Shown piece by piece: positions 39,927 through 52,123 of a DNA stretch of 64,000 nucleotides. Every line of letters starts with the position of its first letter. Positions within the stretch are counted from its first letter, which is position 1. The stretch spans positions 256,039,863-256,103,862 of the forward strand of contig CP136064.1 in NCBI GenBank assembly GCA_032622095.1, in the 5' to 3' direction. The DNA is from Siphonodentalium dalli. Taxonomy: Eukaryota > Mollusca > Scaphopoda > Gadilida > Siphonodentaliidae. The position numbers were made by a program, and so were the translations under genes. The notes beneath the pieces are model-generated. The model was not told where the DNA came from. It ran no database searches and saw only the letters and a list, made by a program, of their open reading frames with translations.

Positions 39927-40290
39927 CAGGGGCGCCGGAAGAATCCAAGGGCAGGGGGGGCACAGCCTACAAAAAGGGCACTTTTCCGCAAAAAAGGGCA
40001 TTTTCTCCGCAAACTCGGGAAAATAACCATAAATTCATTGTGGCAACAATCCCTATTTTAATGGTATTTGTCGGTTTTTATGGCCGTTTTGTGATAAAAT
40101 TGACAAAAAATTAATATTCCTTGTGAAATTGGTGGTATTTGGACCAAAAAAGTCACATTTTGCTATAAAAACACAAGATTAAACACACAAAAAGCATTTT
40201 CTGTCTCCAGAAAAAGGGCAAGTCCTGCCCCCGCTCGCCCCCCTTGGTCAAGGGCAGGGGGGTCAGCTGCCCCCTCTTCCGGTGCCCCTG
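39927..40290. mobile_element. hAT MITE, 364 bp, perfect 8-bp target duplication
   Basis: Inverted ends CAGGGGCGCCGGAAGA / TCTTCCGGTGCCCCTG. ATTGGCAA directly flanks both sides (39919-39926 and 40291-40298). An 8-bp duplication with CAG-starting ends identifies the hAT superfamily. The inside has AAAAAGGGCA repeats and no transposase; the open frame at 39830-40114 crosses its edge and is not a gene. Confidence 0.88.
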
Positions 40291-40799
40291 ATTGGCAAGT
40301 GGCAGCGCGAACCCTGACTCTAGATTGACTCACTATCAATGCTCAAAATAAAAAAAAATTTACTGACTGTCAAAATGACAGACACCAAATGGATGGTGTT
40401 GGTCATTTCAAAATGGTGCCTGTCAAAACTGAAATGTACTGTATGAGACAGTATCTGGATTTCCAATTGACTTATTATTCGTCAATGATGAGCACATTTT
40501 AGTGAGCGTCTAATCGCCACCCAGGAAAAAATCTTGTTATTTTTGTTTTCAAAAGTTCAAAAACTTTACGTTGGTTAATAAATACACATGCAATTCACAA
40601 ACAACATAATTGTATTCACTCTGAAATTAAAAACTATTTTTGACTTTCAATGTCCGATTTGGCCAGTAGTGGATTCTTGGACGTACCCAAACAGATTGTT
40701 TAAAAATTTGCATTGGACAAAATGTCCAACAGATACAGAAGTGCACTGGACATAAGCTATTTTTCGTCAGACAATGACGGTGACCGGTCACTTATTTTG

Positions 40800-40937
40800 A
40801 GCCTTGCTCACTCTCTATGTATCTTATAGGATACTTCGCCAACATCATTATGAAGACTCTTGCATGGTAGGGATCTTTAAACATATCGAAAGTGTAGCTC
40901 AGCTGTCGGCTCACAAACCAACTGAGCTATCCCTCCC
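40800..40937 (-). mobile_element. tRNA-derived SINE fragment
   Basis: On the minus strand GGGAGGGATAGCTCAGTTGG then TTTGTGAGCC is a near-ideal tRNA 5' half with A box TAGCTCAGTTGG. Downstream, TTTAAAGATCCCTACCATGC resembles a SINE body. No B box sits at tRNA distance. Confidence 0.55.
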
Positions 40938-41337
40938 TTAACCCTTTACCCAACAAAAGGGCCCTGTGCCAATGCATTCTCTTATATATGCGAGTCGACC
41001 ATAGGTCGCCTCGCATATATAAGAGAATGCATTGGCTTAACACATTAAAAATTATAAAATTGTTAAAGAATGTAAGAAAAAATGGTAAAAAGTGTTAAAA
41101 AAAGATTTTGTTTAGGCCAATGCATTCTCTTATATATGCGAGGCGACCTATGGTCGACTCGCATATATAAGAGGATGCATTGGCACAGGGCATAACTGTA
41201 ACTATCGCAATGTGGTCAAGGAGCCGGTTCCAATGATATCCATATTTGTATGGTTATATTGAGACAGACCGAAGATATTTTAGGCTGTTGAAGCTTTATT
41301 TGGCCGGTTTTGGCCGTTTTGTTGGGTAAAGGGTTAA
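40938..41337 (+). mobile_element. TTAA-family A MITE, full copy
   Basis: TTAACCCTTTACCCAACAAA to TTTTGTTGGGTAAAGGGTTAA (last motif over two overlapping words), both hairpins intact. Length 400 bp, the same as the copies at 2302 and 23724. Confidence 0.85.
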
Positions 41338-41399
41338 CTCACTGTGTCCTTGACAATCAAAACATTGGGAATACTGAAGCATGTTTAATACAGGCCTTG

Positions 41400-41724
41400 T
41401 TAACCCTGAGGCCCATGACGGGAGCTGTGCGGGTGCATTCTCTTATATATGCGAGTCATAGGGAGCCTTGCATATATAAGAGTAGGGAGACTCGCATATA
41501 TAAGAGAATGCACTGGCTTACAAGGTCAAGGTAAATATTGTTAGGCCAATATAATTCTCCCTATGGGAGATTCACATACATAAGAGAATGCACTGGCTTA
41601 CAAGGTCAAGGTAAATATTGTTAGGCCAATATAATTCTCCCTATTGGAGATTCACATATATAAAGAGAACGCATTGACAGGGTTTTCACAAAATTTCAGG
41701 AAGCTCGTGTCATGGAAGGGTTAA
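41400..41724 (-). mobile_element. TTAA-family B MITE with internal duplication
   Basis: TTAACCCTGAGGCCCATGAC to GTGTCATGGAAGGGTTAA. The segment GAATGCACTGGCTTACAAGG ... AATATAATTCTCCCTAT occurs twice in tandem (41501-41580, 41591-41650). Confidence 0.65.
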
Positions 41725-41749
41725 AGATGGCACAGGCAGTTATCTTCTC

Positions 41750-42130
41750 TCAATTTAGGGCCCAGCATAGTGGTTTCAATGCTGATTTGGAGAAGTCACT
41801 TCTCCCTGTGATTAGGGAGAAATGGACTATTATCAGGGACTATAACGATGGCTGAAATTAACTTATTTACACCCCAAAATCACCCTTCTATGATCCAATA
41901 AGTCCCATGCAATACAAGAGCCCAATTATAAAACCATTATAATGAGTAAGAACACCATTAAAATCAGGAAATATACTTTAAATATGCCAGTAAATGAGAG
42001 AGAATTCACTTCTCCTTGGGATAAAGATAGAGAGAAGTGACACATGACAGGGAGAAAGATGTCTGCCAAGTCACTCTCTTAGCTGGTCCCTGTCTGCCAA
42101 GTCGCTCTCTTAGCTGGTCCCTGTCTCCGT
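41750..42130. repeat. Interspersed repeat shared with 14377-14520, plus a 33-bp duplication
   Basis: TTCTCCCTGTGATTAGGGAG, ATTATCAGGG and CTTCTATGATCCAATAAGT match 14390-14505. At 42062-42125 GTCTGCCAAGTCACTCTCTT is duplicated in tandem. Confidence 0.5.
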
Positions 42131-42179
42131 TTGTTGGATTCTGTTATTAAGTTTACCCAATCCATAGTATGGTAAACAT

Positions 42180-42545
42180 AGTGTCAACTTCCGAATTGAC
42201 CACTCATCGTTCGTTCATCCGTCCGTCCGTCCGTCAGTCTGTCTAGCCATCTGTCTGTCCATAGACACTTTACGCATACTGCCATAACTCAAACATTTTT
42301 TATCTGATTGGAACCAAATTTGGTATGTGAGTTTATCAGCCCAAAATGTTCGAATATGGGTTTGATCCAAATTTATTTAATGGAGTTATGGCCCTTTGAC
42401 AAAGAATTCATGCATGCTTCGATAAGTCAACCATTTTTTATCTGATCGGAACCAAATTTTCTCAACTCAAAATACAGATCAAGTTCGTATATGGGTTTCA
42501 TCCAATTTTTTATACCGGAGTTATGGCCCTTTTTCAACTAAGAAA
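42180..42545 (+). mobile_element. Microsatellite-headed repeat, HINE-like arm
   Basis: CATCCGTCCGTCCGTCCGTC then two ~125-bp units with TTTTTTATCTGATTGGAACC / TTTTTTATCTGATCGGAACC and GGAGTTATGGCCCTTT. The units match 7840-8000 and 8275-8370. Confidence 0.5.
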
Positions 42546-43995
42546 TATCCAGATTATAACCCAGTAACTGACAATTAATTAATACCTGCTTCTCTGTGAG
42601 ACAGATAAGACCCAAGGTGGTTTATTGGATTGAGAGTTATTTATAGCCCTCATATCTCAGCTCTACATAAGAGAATTGGCCACACACAGATTAATGAACT
42701 ATTGGATAAATTGATTTGGTTATCTTTTTAACCTCAACTTAGCCATGTGAATTTATTTAACTAGACCAATGGAGCTCTAGGTCCTTGGATGCTTGGACTT
42801 ACATTGGATCAAACAGGGCAGAGATAGCTGATTTAACCCCTTTTATCCATTCCATGTCTTTTAACCTTTTCCATTAATTAAATAACAATATTATTTTTTA
42901 TCTCACATGGAAATTTGTAACAACATGAATAGAGCTGCTTTCACTCTGATATTGGTGACAGTCTCTATAATTTAGATGTTATATTAACCCTTCTATTTTG
43001 ACCCATACATTCCAATAATTTGTGTTATTACAATATTACTGACTTATGTATATTTGTCTATACTACTTTATGTCATAACATTATACTCTATGATTCAACA
43101 TTAAAAGATTATGATTCCGATCATAACAATTTACTATTGCCAAGGGATGGGTTAAACATATGCCGATCATGATCGGCCTCTCGTTATATCTGCCAACATA
43201 CCCCCATCAGCTAGATTGGCTGGAGGAAAGACCACACTGTTCATCTCACTAAGAAATTACACAACTAAACAGAAACAATCCACCCCCAGAAAGCAATTGA
43301 CAAACTTGCCCAGATACACAAATCAGGCAACACTCCTTTTGATGTTGTGGATATTCAATGCTTATGGTACCCCTCTCAAATTCAAAAGAATAAACATGAA
43401 ACACTATTATAGACTAGCTGAAACAAGCTCCATTCGGTTCATATTGGACCTAAATAATTTGATTATGGGATAAGCCGATAGTGGACTTCTACCAGTTATT
43501 CTGTTGGATGGCGTGGGCCACATTGAAAGCATATATATAAAGAGCGTACATCTGGTGCTGAAATAGGTCCACAGTGAGCTTATTTGTTTTGTATTTATTT
43601 AATTAAAAAAAATTTAAATAAAAAATGTGAAAAATTAACGCCGTTATAACCTCCACAAAGGTACCCGGAGTCACCACACGGAATTTGGTTGAAATCGGAC
43701 CAGCAGTCTGGGAGAAAAATCCAAACAGACAGACATACCTTCTCCTGAGCTTGTCCTAAATTACTCTTTTATATATAGATGTATTCAGGGTTCTAGACCT
43801 CAAATTACAACAACAACATACAAAATCTAATTTAACATCACATTCTCTGTTAATAGTCCGGCAGACGTGAAATGGTACTGCTACTGTACTCCTAATTATA
43901 TGCCCAAAGCAGAAAAGAATCAATGTGTCTATTAGAGTCTCAGAGGCAGATGAATGTTTTCATGGAATTCTCGGAATTCAGGGATTTAATTTTTT
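42546..43995. other. Intergenic, little recognised
   Basis: No gene recognised. TTGGTTGAAATCGGACCAGC with GGGAGAAAAATCCAAACAGA at 43690-43735 is a phrase typical of HINE-like arms. The open frame at 43216-43473 has no family resemblance. Confidence 0.45.
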
Positions 43996-44255
43996 TTAAC
44001 CCTTTACCCAACAAACCGGCCAAAAACGGCCAAATAAAGCTGCAACAGCCTAAATTATCTTGGGTCTGTCTCAATAAAACCATACACATATGAATATCAT
44101 TGGAACCGGCTCATTGACCACATTGTGATGGTTACAGTTATGCCCTGTGCCAATGCATTCTCTTATATATGCGAGTCGACCATAGGTCGCCTCGCATATA
44201 TAAGAGAATACATTGGCCTAAAAAACATCTTTTTTTAACACTTTTTACCATTTTT

Positions 44256-47200
44256 AGCTCAACTTACTTGTAAGTTTGAGCTATTGCCATGGTTTGGCGT
44301 CCGTCGTCCGTGTGTCCGTGTGTCCGTGTGTCCGTGTGTTCGTGTGTGCGTGTGTGCGTGTGTCCGTCAACAATTTCCTTTGGCGCGGGCTACAGGTTGT
44401 ACCTTTGGTCTGATCTTCATGAAATTTGTCATGAATGTTGACATTGACATGTAGATGGGAACGAGTCATTTTTGGGTCATTCGGCCAAAAAACATGGCCG
44501 CTGGCAGCCATCTTGGATTTCAAGATTCAATCCATTGGCGCGGCCTACAGGTCGTACTGTTCATCTGATCATCATGAAATTTGTCATTGATGTTAATAAT
44601 GACATGTAGATGGGAACGAGTGATTTTGGGGTCGTTCGGCCAAAAAACATGGCTGCCAGCAGCCATCTTGGATTTTACTCTTTGCATGACTAAATCCTTT
44701 GGCGCGGGCTACAGGTCGTTGTTTTGGTCGGAAGTTTATGAAATTTGTCATGGATGTTAACACTGTCATGTAGATGGGAACGAGTGATTTTGGAGTTGTT
44801 CGGCCAAAAAACATGGCCACCAGCAGTCATCTTGGATTTTACTCTTTGCATGACTAAATCCTTTGGCGCGGGCTACAGGTTGTACCTTTGGTCTAATCTT
44901 TATGAAATTTGTCATGAATGTTGACATTGACATGTAGATGGGAACGAATCAATGTGGGGTCATTCGGCCAAAAAACATGGCCGCTGGTGGCCATCTTAGA
45001 TTTCAAAATTCAATCCATTGGCGCGGGCTACAGGTCGTACTGTTCGTCTGATCATCATGAAATTTGTCATGGATGTTAATATTGACATGTAGATGGGAAC
45101 GAGTCATTTTGGGGTTGTTCGGCCAATAAACATGGCCACCAGCAGCCATCTTGGATTTTACTCTTTGCATGACTAAATCCTTTGGCGCGGGCTACAGGTC
45201 GTAGCTTCGATCGGAACATCATGAAATTGGTCATGGATGTTAACAATGACATGTAGATGGGAACGAGTGATTTTGGGGTCGTTCGGCCGAAAAACATGGC
45301 CGCCAGCAGCCATCTTGGATTTTACTCTTTGCATGACTAAATCCTTTGGCCCGGGCTACAGGTCGTACCTTTGGTCTGATCTTTATGAAATTTGTCATGA
45401 ATGTTGACATTGACATGTAGATGGGAACGAGTCATTTTGGGGTCATTCTGCCAAAAAACATGGCCGCTGGCAGCCATCTTGGATTTCAAGATTCAATCCA
45501 TTGGCGCGGGCTACAGGTCGTACTGTTCGTCTGATCATCATGAAATTTGTCATGGATGTTAATATTGACATGTAGATGGGAACGAGTCGTTTTGGGGTTG
45601 TTCGGCCAATAAACATGGCCACCAGCAGCCATCTTGGATTTTACTCTTTGCATGACTAAATCCTTTTTTGCGGGCTACAGGTTGTAGCTTCGATCGGAAC
45701 ATCATGAAATTTGTCATGGATGTTAACAATGACATGTAGATGGGAACAAGTGATTTTGGGGTCGTTCGGCCGAAAAACATGGCCGTCAGCAGCCATCTTG
45801 GATTTTACTCTTTGCATGACTAAATCCTTTGGCCCGGGCTACAGGTCGTACCTTTGGTCTGATCTTTATGAAATTTGTCATGAATGTTGACATTGACATG
45901 TAGATGGGAACGAGTCATTTTGGGGTCATTCGGCCTAAAAAAATGGCCCCTGGCAGCCATCTTGGATTTCAAGATTCAATCCATTGGCGCGGACTACAGA
46001 TCGTACTGTTCGCCTGATCATCATGAAATTTGTCATTGATGTTAATAATGACATGTAGATGGCAACAAGTGATTTTGTGTCGTTCGGCCAAAAAACATGG
46101 CCGCCAGCAGCCATCTTGGATTTTACTCTTTGCATGACTAAATCCTTTGGCGCGGGCTACAGGTTGTACCTTTGGTCTAATCTTTATGAAATTTGTCATG
46201 AATGTTGACATTGACATGTAGATGGGAACGAATCATTGTGGGGTCATTCGGCCAAAAAACATGGCCGCTGGCGGCCATCTTAGATTTCAAAATTCAATCC
46301 ATTGGCGCGGGCTACAGCTCGTACTGTTCGTCTGATCATCATGAAATTTGTCATGGATGTTAATATTGACATGTAGATGGGAACGAGTCATTTTGGGGTC
46401 GTTCGGCCAAAAAACATGGCCGCCAGCAGCCATCTTGGATTTTACTCTTTGCATGACTAAATCCTTTGGCGCGGGCTACAGGTCGTAGCTTTGATCGGAA
46501 CATCATGAAATTTGTCATGGATGTTAACAATGACATGTAGATGGGAACGAGTGATTATGGAGTTGTTCGGCCGAAAAACATGGCTGCCAGCAGCCATCTT
46601 GGATTTTACTCTTTGCATGACTAAATCCTTTGGCCCGGGCTACAGGTCGTACCTTTGGTCTGATCTTTATGAAATTTGTCATGAATGTTGACATTGACAT
46701 GTAGATGGGAACGAGTCATTTTGGGGTCATTCGGCCTAAAAACATGGCCGCTGGCAGCCATCTTGGATTTCAAGATTCAATCCATTGGCGCGGGCTACAG
46801 ATCGTACTGTTCGCCTGATCATCATGAAATTTGTCATTGATGTTTATAATGACATGTAGATGGGAACGAGTGATTTTGGTGTCGTTCGGCCAAAAAACAT
46901 GGCCGCCAGCAGCCATCTTGTATTTTACTCTTTGCATGACTAAATCCTTTGGCGCGGGCTACAGGTCGTGCCTTTGGTCTGATCTTTATGAAATTTGTCA
47001 TGAATGTTGACATTGACATGTAGATGGGAACGAGTAATTTTGGGGTCATTCGGCCAAAAAACATGGCCGCTGGCAGCCATCTTGGATTTCAAGATTCAAT
47101 CCATTGGCGCGGGCTACAGATCGTACTGTTCGCCTGATCATCATGAAATTTGTCATTGATGTTTATAATGACATGTAGATGGGAACGAGTGATTTTGGAG

Positions 47201-50200
47201 TTGTTCGGCCAAAAAACATGGCCACCAGCAGTCATCTTGGATTTTACTCTTTGCATGACTAAATCCTTTGGCGCGGGCTACAGGTTGTACCTTTGGTCTA
47301 ATCTTTATGAAATTTGTCATGAATGTTGACATTGACATGTAGATGGGAACGAATCAATGTGGGGTCATTCGGCCAAAAAACATGGCCGCTGGTGGCCATC
47401 TTAGATTTCAAAATTCAATCCATTGGCGCGGGCTACAGGTCGTACTGTTCGTCTGATCATCATGAAATTTGTCATGGATGTTAATATTGACATGTAGATG
47501 GGAACGAGTCATTTTGGGGTTGTTCGGCCAATAAACATGGCCACCAGCAGCCATCTTGGATTTTACTCTTTGCATGACTAAATCCTTTGGCGCGGGCTAC
47601 AGGTCGTAGCTTCGATCGGAACATCATGAAATTGGTCATGGATGTTAACAATGACATGTAGATGGGAACGAGTGATTTTGGGGTCGTTCGGCCGAAAAAC
47701 ATGGCCGCCAGCAGCCATCTTGGATTTTACTCTTTGCATGACTAAATCCTTTGGCCCGGGCTACAGGTCGTACCTTTGGTCTGATCTTTATGAAATTTGT
47801 CATGAATGTTGACATTGACATGTAGATGGGAACGAGTCATTTTGGGGTCATTCTGCCAAAAAACATGGCCGCTGGCAGCCATCTTGGATTTCAAGATTCA
47901 ATCCATTGGCGCGGGCTACAGGTCGTACTGTTCGTCTGATCATCATGAAATTTGTCATGGATGTTAATATTGACATGTAGATGGGAACGAGTCGTTTTGG
48001 GGTTGTTCGGCCAATAAACATGGCCACCAGCAGCCATCTTGGATTTTACTCTTTGCATGACTAAATCCTTTTTTGCGGGCTACAGGTTGTAGCTTCGATC
48101 GGAACATCATGAAATTTGTCATGGATGTTAACAATGACATGTAGATGGGAACAAGTGATTTTGGGGTCGTTCGGCCGAAAAACATGGCCGTCAGCAGCCA
48201 TCTTGGATTTTACTCTTTGCATGACTAAATCCTTTGGCCCGGGCTACAGGTCGTACCTTTGGTCTGATCTTTATGAAATTTGTCATGAATGTTGACATTG
48301 ACATGTAGATGGGAACGAGTCATTTTGGGGTCATTCGGCCTAAAAAAATGGCCCCTGGCAGCCATCTTGGATTTCAAGATTCAATCCATTGGCGCGGACT
48401 ACAGATCGTACTGTTCGCCTGATCATCATGAAATTTGTCATTGATGTTAATAATGACATGTAGATGGCAACAAGTGATTTTGTGTCGTTCGGCCAAAAAA
48501 CATGGCCGCCAGCAGCCATCTTGGATTTTACTCTTTGCATGACTAAATCCTTTGGCGCGGGCTACAGGTTGTACCTTTGGTCTAATCTTTATGAAATTTG
48601 TCATGAATGTTGACATTGACATGTAGATGGGAACGAATCATTGTGGGGTCATTCGGCCAAAAAACATGGCCGCTGGCGGCCATCTTAGATTTCAAAATTC
48701 AATCCATTGGCGCGGGCTACAGCTCGTACTGTTCGTCTGATCATCATGAAATTTGTCATGGATGTTAATATTGACATGTAGATGGGAACGAGTCATTTTG
48801 GGGTCGTTCGGCCAAAAAACATGGCCGCCAGCAGCCATCTTGGATTTTACTCTTTGCATGACTAAATCCTTTGGCGCGGGCTACAGGTCGTAGCTTTGAT
48901 CGGAACATCATGAAATTTGTCATGGATGTTAACAATGACATGTAGATGGGAACGAGTGATTATGGAGTTGTTCGGCCGAAAAACATGGCTGCCAGCAGCC
49001 ATCTTGGATTTTACTCTTTGCATGACTAAATCCTTTGGCCCGGGCTACAGGTCGTACCTTTGGTCTGATCTTTATGAAATTTGTCATGAATGTTGACATT
49101 GACATGTAGATGGGAACGAGTCATTTTGGGGTCATTCGGCCTAAAAACATGGCCGCTGGCAGCCATCTTGGATTTCAAGATTCAATCCATTGGCGCGGGC
49201 TACAGATCGTACTGTTCGCCTGATCATCATGAAATTTGTCATTGATGTTTATAATGACATGTAGATGGGAACGAGTGATTTTGGTGTCGTTCGGCCAAAA
49301 AACATGGCCGCCAGCAGCCATCTTGTATTTTACTCTTTGCATGACTAAATCCTTTGGCGCGGGCTACAGGTCGTGCCTTTGGTCTGATCTTTATGAAATT
49401 TGTCATGAATGTTGACATTGACATGTAGATGGGAACGAGTAATTTTGGGGTCATTCGGCCAAAAAACATGGCCGCTGGCAGCCATCTTGGATTTCAAGAT
49501 TCAATCCATTGGCGCGGGCTACAGGTCGTACTGTTCGTCTGATCATCATGAAATTTGTCATTGATGTTAATAATGACATGTAGATGGGAACGAGTGATTT
49601 TGGGGTCGTTCGGCCAAAAAACATGGCTGCCAGCAGCCATCTTGGATTTTACTCTTTGCATGACTAAATCCTTTGGCGCGGGCTACAGGTCGTTGTGTTG
49701 GTCGGAAGTTTATGAAATTTGTCATGGATGTTAACACTGACATGTAGATGGGAACGAGTGATTTTGGAGTCGTTCGGCCAAAAAACATGGCCGCCAGCAG
49801 CCATCTTGGATTTTACTCTTTGCATGACTAAATCCTTTGGCGCGGGCTATAGGTTGCCTTTGGTCTAATCTTTATAAAATTTGTCATGAACGTTGACATT
49901 GACATGTAAATGGGAACGAATCATTGTCGGGTCATTCGGCCAAAAAACATGGCTGCTGGCGGCCATCTTGGATTTCAAAATTCAATCCATTGGCGCGGGC
50001 TACAGGTCGTACTGTTCGTCTGATCATCATGAAATTTGTCATGAATGATAACAATGACATGTAGATGGGATCGAGTCGTTTTGGGGTCATTTGGTCAAAA
50101 AACATGGCCGCCAGCAGCCATCTTGGATTTTACTCTTTGCATGACTAAATCCTTTGGTGCGGGCTACAGGTCGTAGCTTTGGTCAAATGGTCATGAAATT

Positions 50201-50770
50201 TGTCATTAATTATAACAATGACATGTAGATGGGGAACGAGTCGTTTTGGGGTCATTCGGTCAAAAAACATTGCCACCAGCATTTTACTTTTTGCATGACT
50301 AAATCCTTTGGCGTGGGCTACAGGTCATACCTTTGGTCTGATATTTATTAAATTTGTCATGAATGTTGACATTGACATGTAGATGGGAACGAATCATTGT
50401 GGGGTCATTCGGCCAAAAAACATGGCTGCCAGCGGCCATCTTGGATTTCAAAATTCAATCCATTGGCGCGGTCTACAGGTCGTACTGTTCGTCTGATCAT
50501 CATGAAATTTGTATGTCGTAGCTTTGGTCAGATCTTCATAAAATTTGTCATGGATGTTAACAATTATACGTAGATGGGAATGAGTTCTTTTGGGGTCAAT
50601 TGGCCAAAAAAAATGGCCACCAGCAGCCATCTTGTATTTTACTCTTTGCATCACTAAATCCTTTGGCGCATGTTAGACATTTCAATTAGCACCTTTCCTA
50701 TTCCTCCATTTACTGTCAACCATTAAATTATTCCCCTACCTAAGTTGAGCTACAGTGTCATTGACACTTT
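44256..50770 (+). mobile_element. Large HINE/pearl-like element with ~39 satellite units
   Basis: AGCTCAACTTACTTGTAAGT then a GTCCGTGTGTCCGTGTG microsatellite, about 39 units of ~161 bp, then the right arm with TAAGTTGAGCT and the hairpin AGTGTCATTGACACT at 50754-50768. It is the same family as 26417-28692. Two unit types differ between AGCCATCTTGG and the GGCGCGGG block (TTTTACTCTTTGCATGACTA versus TTCAAGATTCAATCCATTGG) and are mostly ordered as trimers, giving a 483-bp higher-order repeat. Short minus-strand frames repeated through it are not genes. Confidence 0.78.
44768..49523 (+). repeat. 2405-bp tandem duplication inside the satellite core
   Basis: 44768-47118 recurs at 47173-49523 with offset 2405 bp. 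Every position compared was the same, including private variants such as CCTTTTTTGCGGGCTACAGG (45661 and 48066). That is 15 unit lengths. It is either a very recent unequal exchange or an assembly duplication. Confidence 0.85.
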
Positions 50771-51044
50771 CATTTCTTACATTCTTTAACAATTTTATAA
50801 TTTTTATTGTGTTAAGCCAATGCATTCTCTTATATATGCGAGGCGACCTATGGTCGACTCGCATATATAAGAGAATGCATTGGCACAGGGCCCTTCTGTT
50901 GGGTTAATAGAATTTTCATTTCATTTCAATAAATTTTGTCATTGCCACTGAAAAGATACCATACATGAGAGTTTATACTCATTTATTGCACCGTTTTGTC
51001 TGCGTTAGACATCATTTGTTTTATTAAATGCCCACTTATTTTTA

Positions 51045-51410
51045 GAATCCCCAGATCACATTATATAAAACATATTCTATAAATTAAATACCATTTGAAA
51101 GAGGTGGCTCCAAAACATTGTATTGTAAATTTATCTGGTCGAACTGTGGACAATGTTGTTTTTGTCGATGTACCGACGTGTGTTCTGTGTTTAATTTCGA
51201 TCTGATCTGTACTGCCAGTCTATTTTCTCAATGCAAGGGGAATAACTCTATCTCTTAGTTGTGAATTATGATGCATTCCTGGGTAAATGACGGGGGAAGT
51301 CTTGGTGTGAATCTGAGAATCTTTGTCACTCAAGTTGGTGGACACTCCAAGGCCGCAGCTGTTCCGTATTCCGGTAGGATATATACATTTTGGTTCCTCT
51401 TCCAAATCTA
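51045..51410 (+). repeat. Interspersed repeat shared with 32010-32360
   Basis: GAAAGAGGTGGCTCCAAAAC, AATAACTCTATCTCTTAGTT and TTGGTGGACACTCCAAGGCC. A ~60-bp segment with TTTTTGTCGATGTACCGACG is extra in this copy. Confidence 0.6.
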
Positions 51411-51419
51411 ATATCTATT

Positions 51420-51655
51420 TTGGGACTTCTGTTTGTCTGTTTGTCTGTCTGTTAGCTATGGCCGGGAAAACTGCCATACGGATTTCGACGAAATTTGATA
51501 CCTAGGGCTGCTTTTGTCCGGGGAGTGTTTTGGATGGTAAAATCGTGACCCCGACCTGACCTTGACCTTCAAAATGGTCAATTTTAAGGTCAAATCGCGC
51601 CTTTTGACGGAAAGCAGAGGGGAAACAGTCCGGACGAAGTCGGGCCCACCAGCTA
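51420..51655 (+). repeat. TGTCTGTT-headed repeat fragment
   Basis: TTTGTCTGTTTGTCTGTCTG, then GGATTTCGACGAAATTTGAT and GACCCCGACCTGACCTTGAC. This wording is typical of invertebrate microsatellite-linked repeats; the family is not assigned. Confidence 0.4.
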
Positions 51656-51779
51656 GTGGTATATAATATAGTCAAACGCGGGGAATATATAGCCTATAGT
51701 GCCCAGGCCAACAAACGTATTCTATCGGTACGAATTGAGTCACGGTACGAGACTATATTTCTCAGTTATTACTTGTTCC

Positions 51780-52123
51780 TTAACCCTTTACCCAACAGAA
51801 GGGCCCTGTGCCAATGCATTCTCTTATATATGCGAGTCGACCATAGGTCGCCTCGCATATATAAGAGAATGCATTGGCTTAACACATTAAAAATTATAAA
51901 ATTGTTAAAGAATGTAAGAAAAAATGGTAAAAAGTGTTAAAAAAAGATTATTTTTAGAGAATGCATTGGCACAGGGCATAACTGTAACTATCACAATGTG
52001 GTCAAGGAGCCGGTTCCAATGATATCCATATTTGTATGGTTCTATTGAGACAGACCGAAGATATTTTAGGCTGTTGAAGCTTTATTTGGCCGGTTTTGGC
52101 CGTTCTGTTGGGTAAATGGTTAA
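51780..52123 (+). mobile_element. TTAA-family A MITE, second hairpin lost
   Basis: TTAACCCTTTACCCAACAGA to TTCTGTTGGGTAAATGG with TTAA. The first hairpin is whole; only the final ~20 bp of the second remain (AGAGAATGCATTGGCACAGG). Confidence 0.8.

Larger units (their letters stand above)
43996..50907 (-). mobile_element. TTAA-family A MITE interrupted by a 6.5-kb satellite element
   Basis: The left half 43996-44255 (TTAACCCTTTACCCAACA, unique arm, first hairpin, A/T linker to CTTTTTACCATTTTT) and the right half 50774-50907 (CTTACATTCTTTAACAATTT, second hairpin, CTGTTGGGTTAA) join seamlessly against intact copies such as 23724-24123. Everything between is the inserted element. Confidence 0.85.

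Noticed and set aside
40805-40937. tRNA gene suggested by GGGAGGGATAGCTCAGTTGG
   Set aside because: Only the 5' half is tRNA-like; there is no B box or acceptor stem partner at the right distance, so it is called a SINE head.
43216-43473. 85-codon frame MAGGKTTLFISLRN in the intergenic region
   Set aside because: No recognisable domain, no splice or promoter context, A/T-rich flanks; likely chance.
44281-50654. Many 60-80 residue minus-strand frames beginning MFFGRTTPKSLVPIYMS
   Set aside because: They repeat with the ~161-bp satellite and exist because the unit happens to lack stops in that frame. No gene structure is associated.
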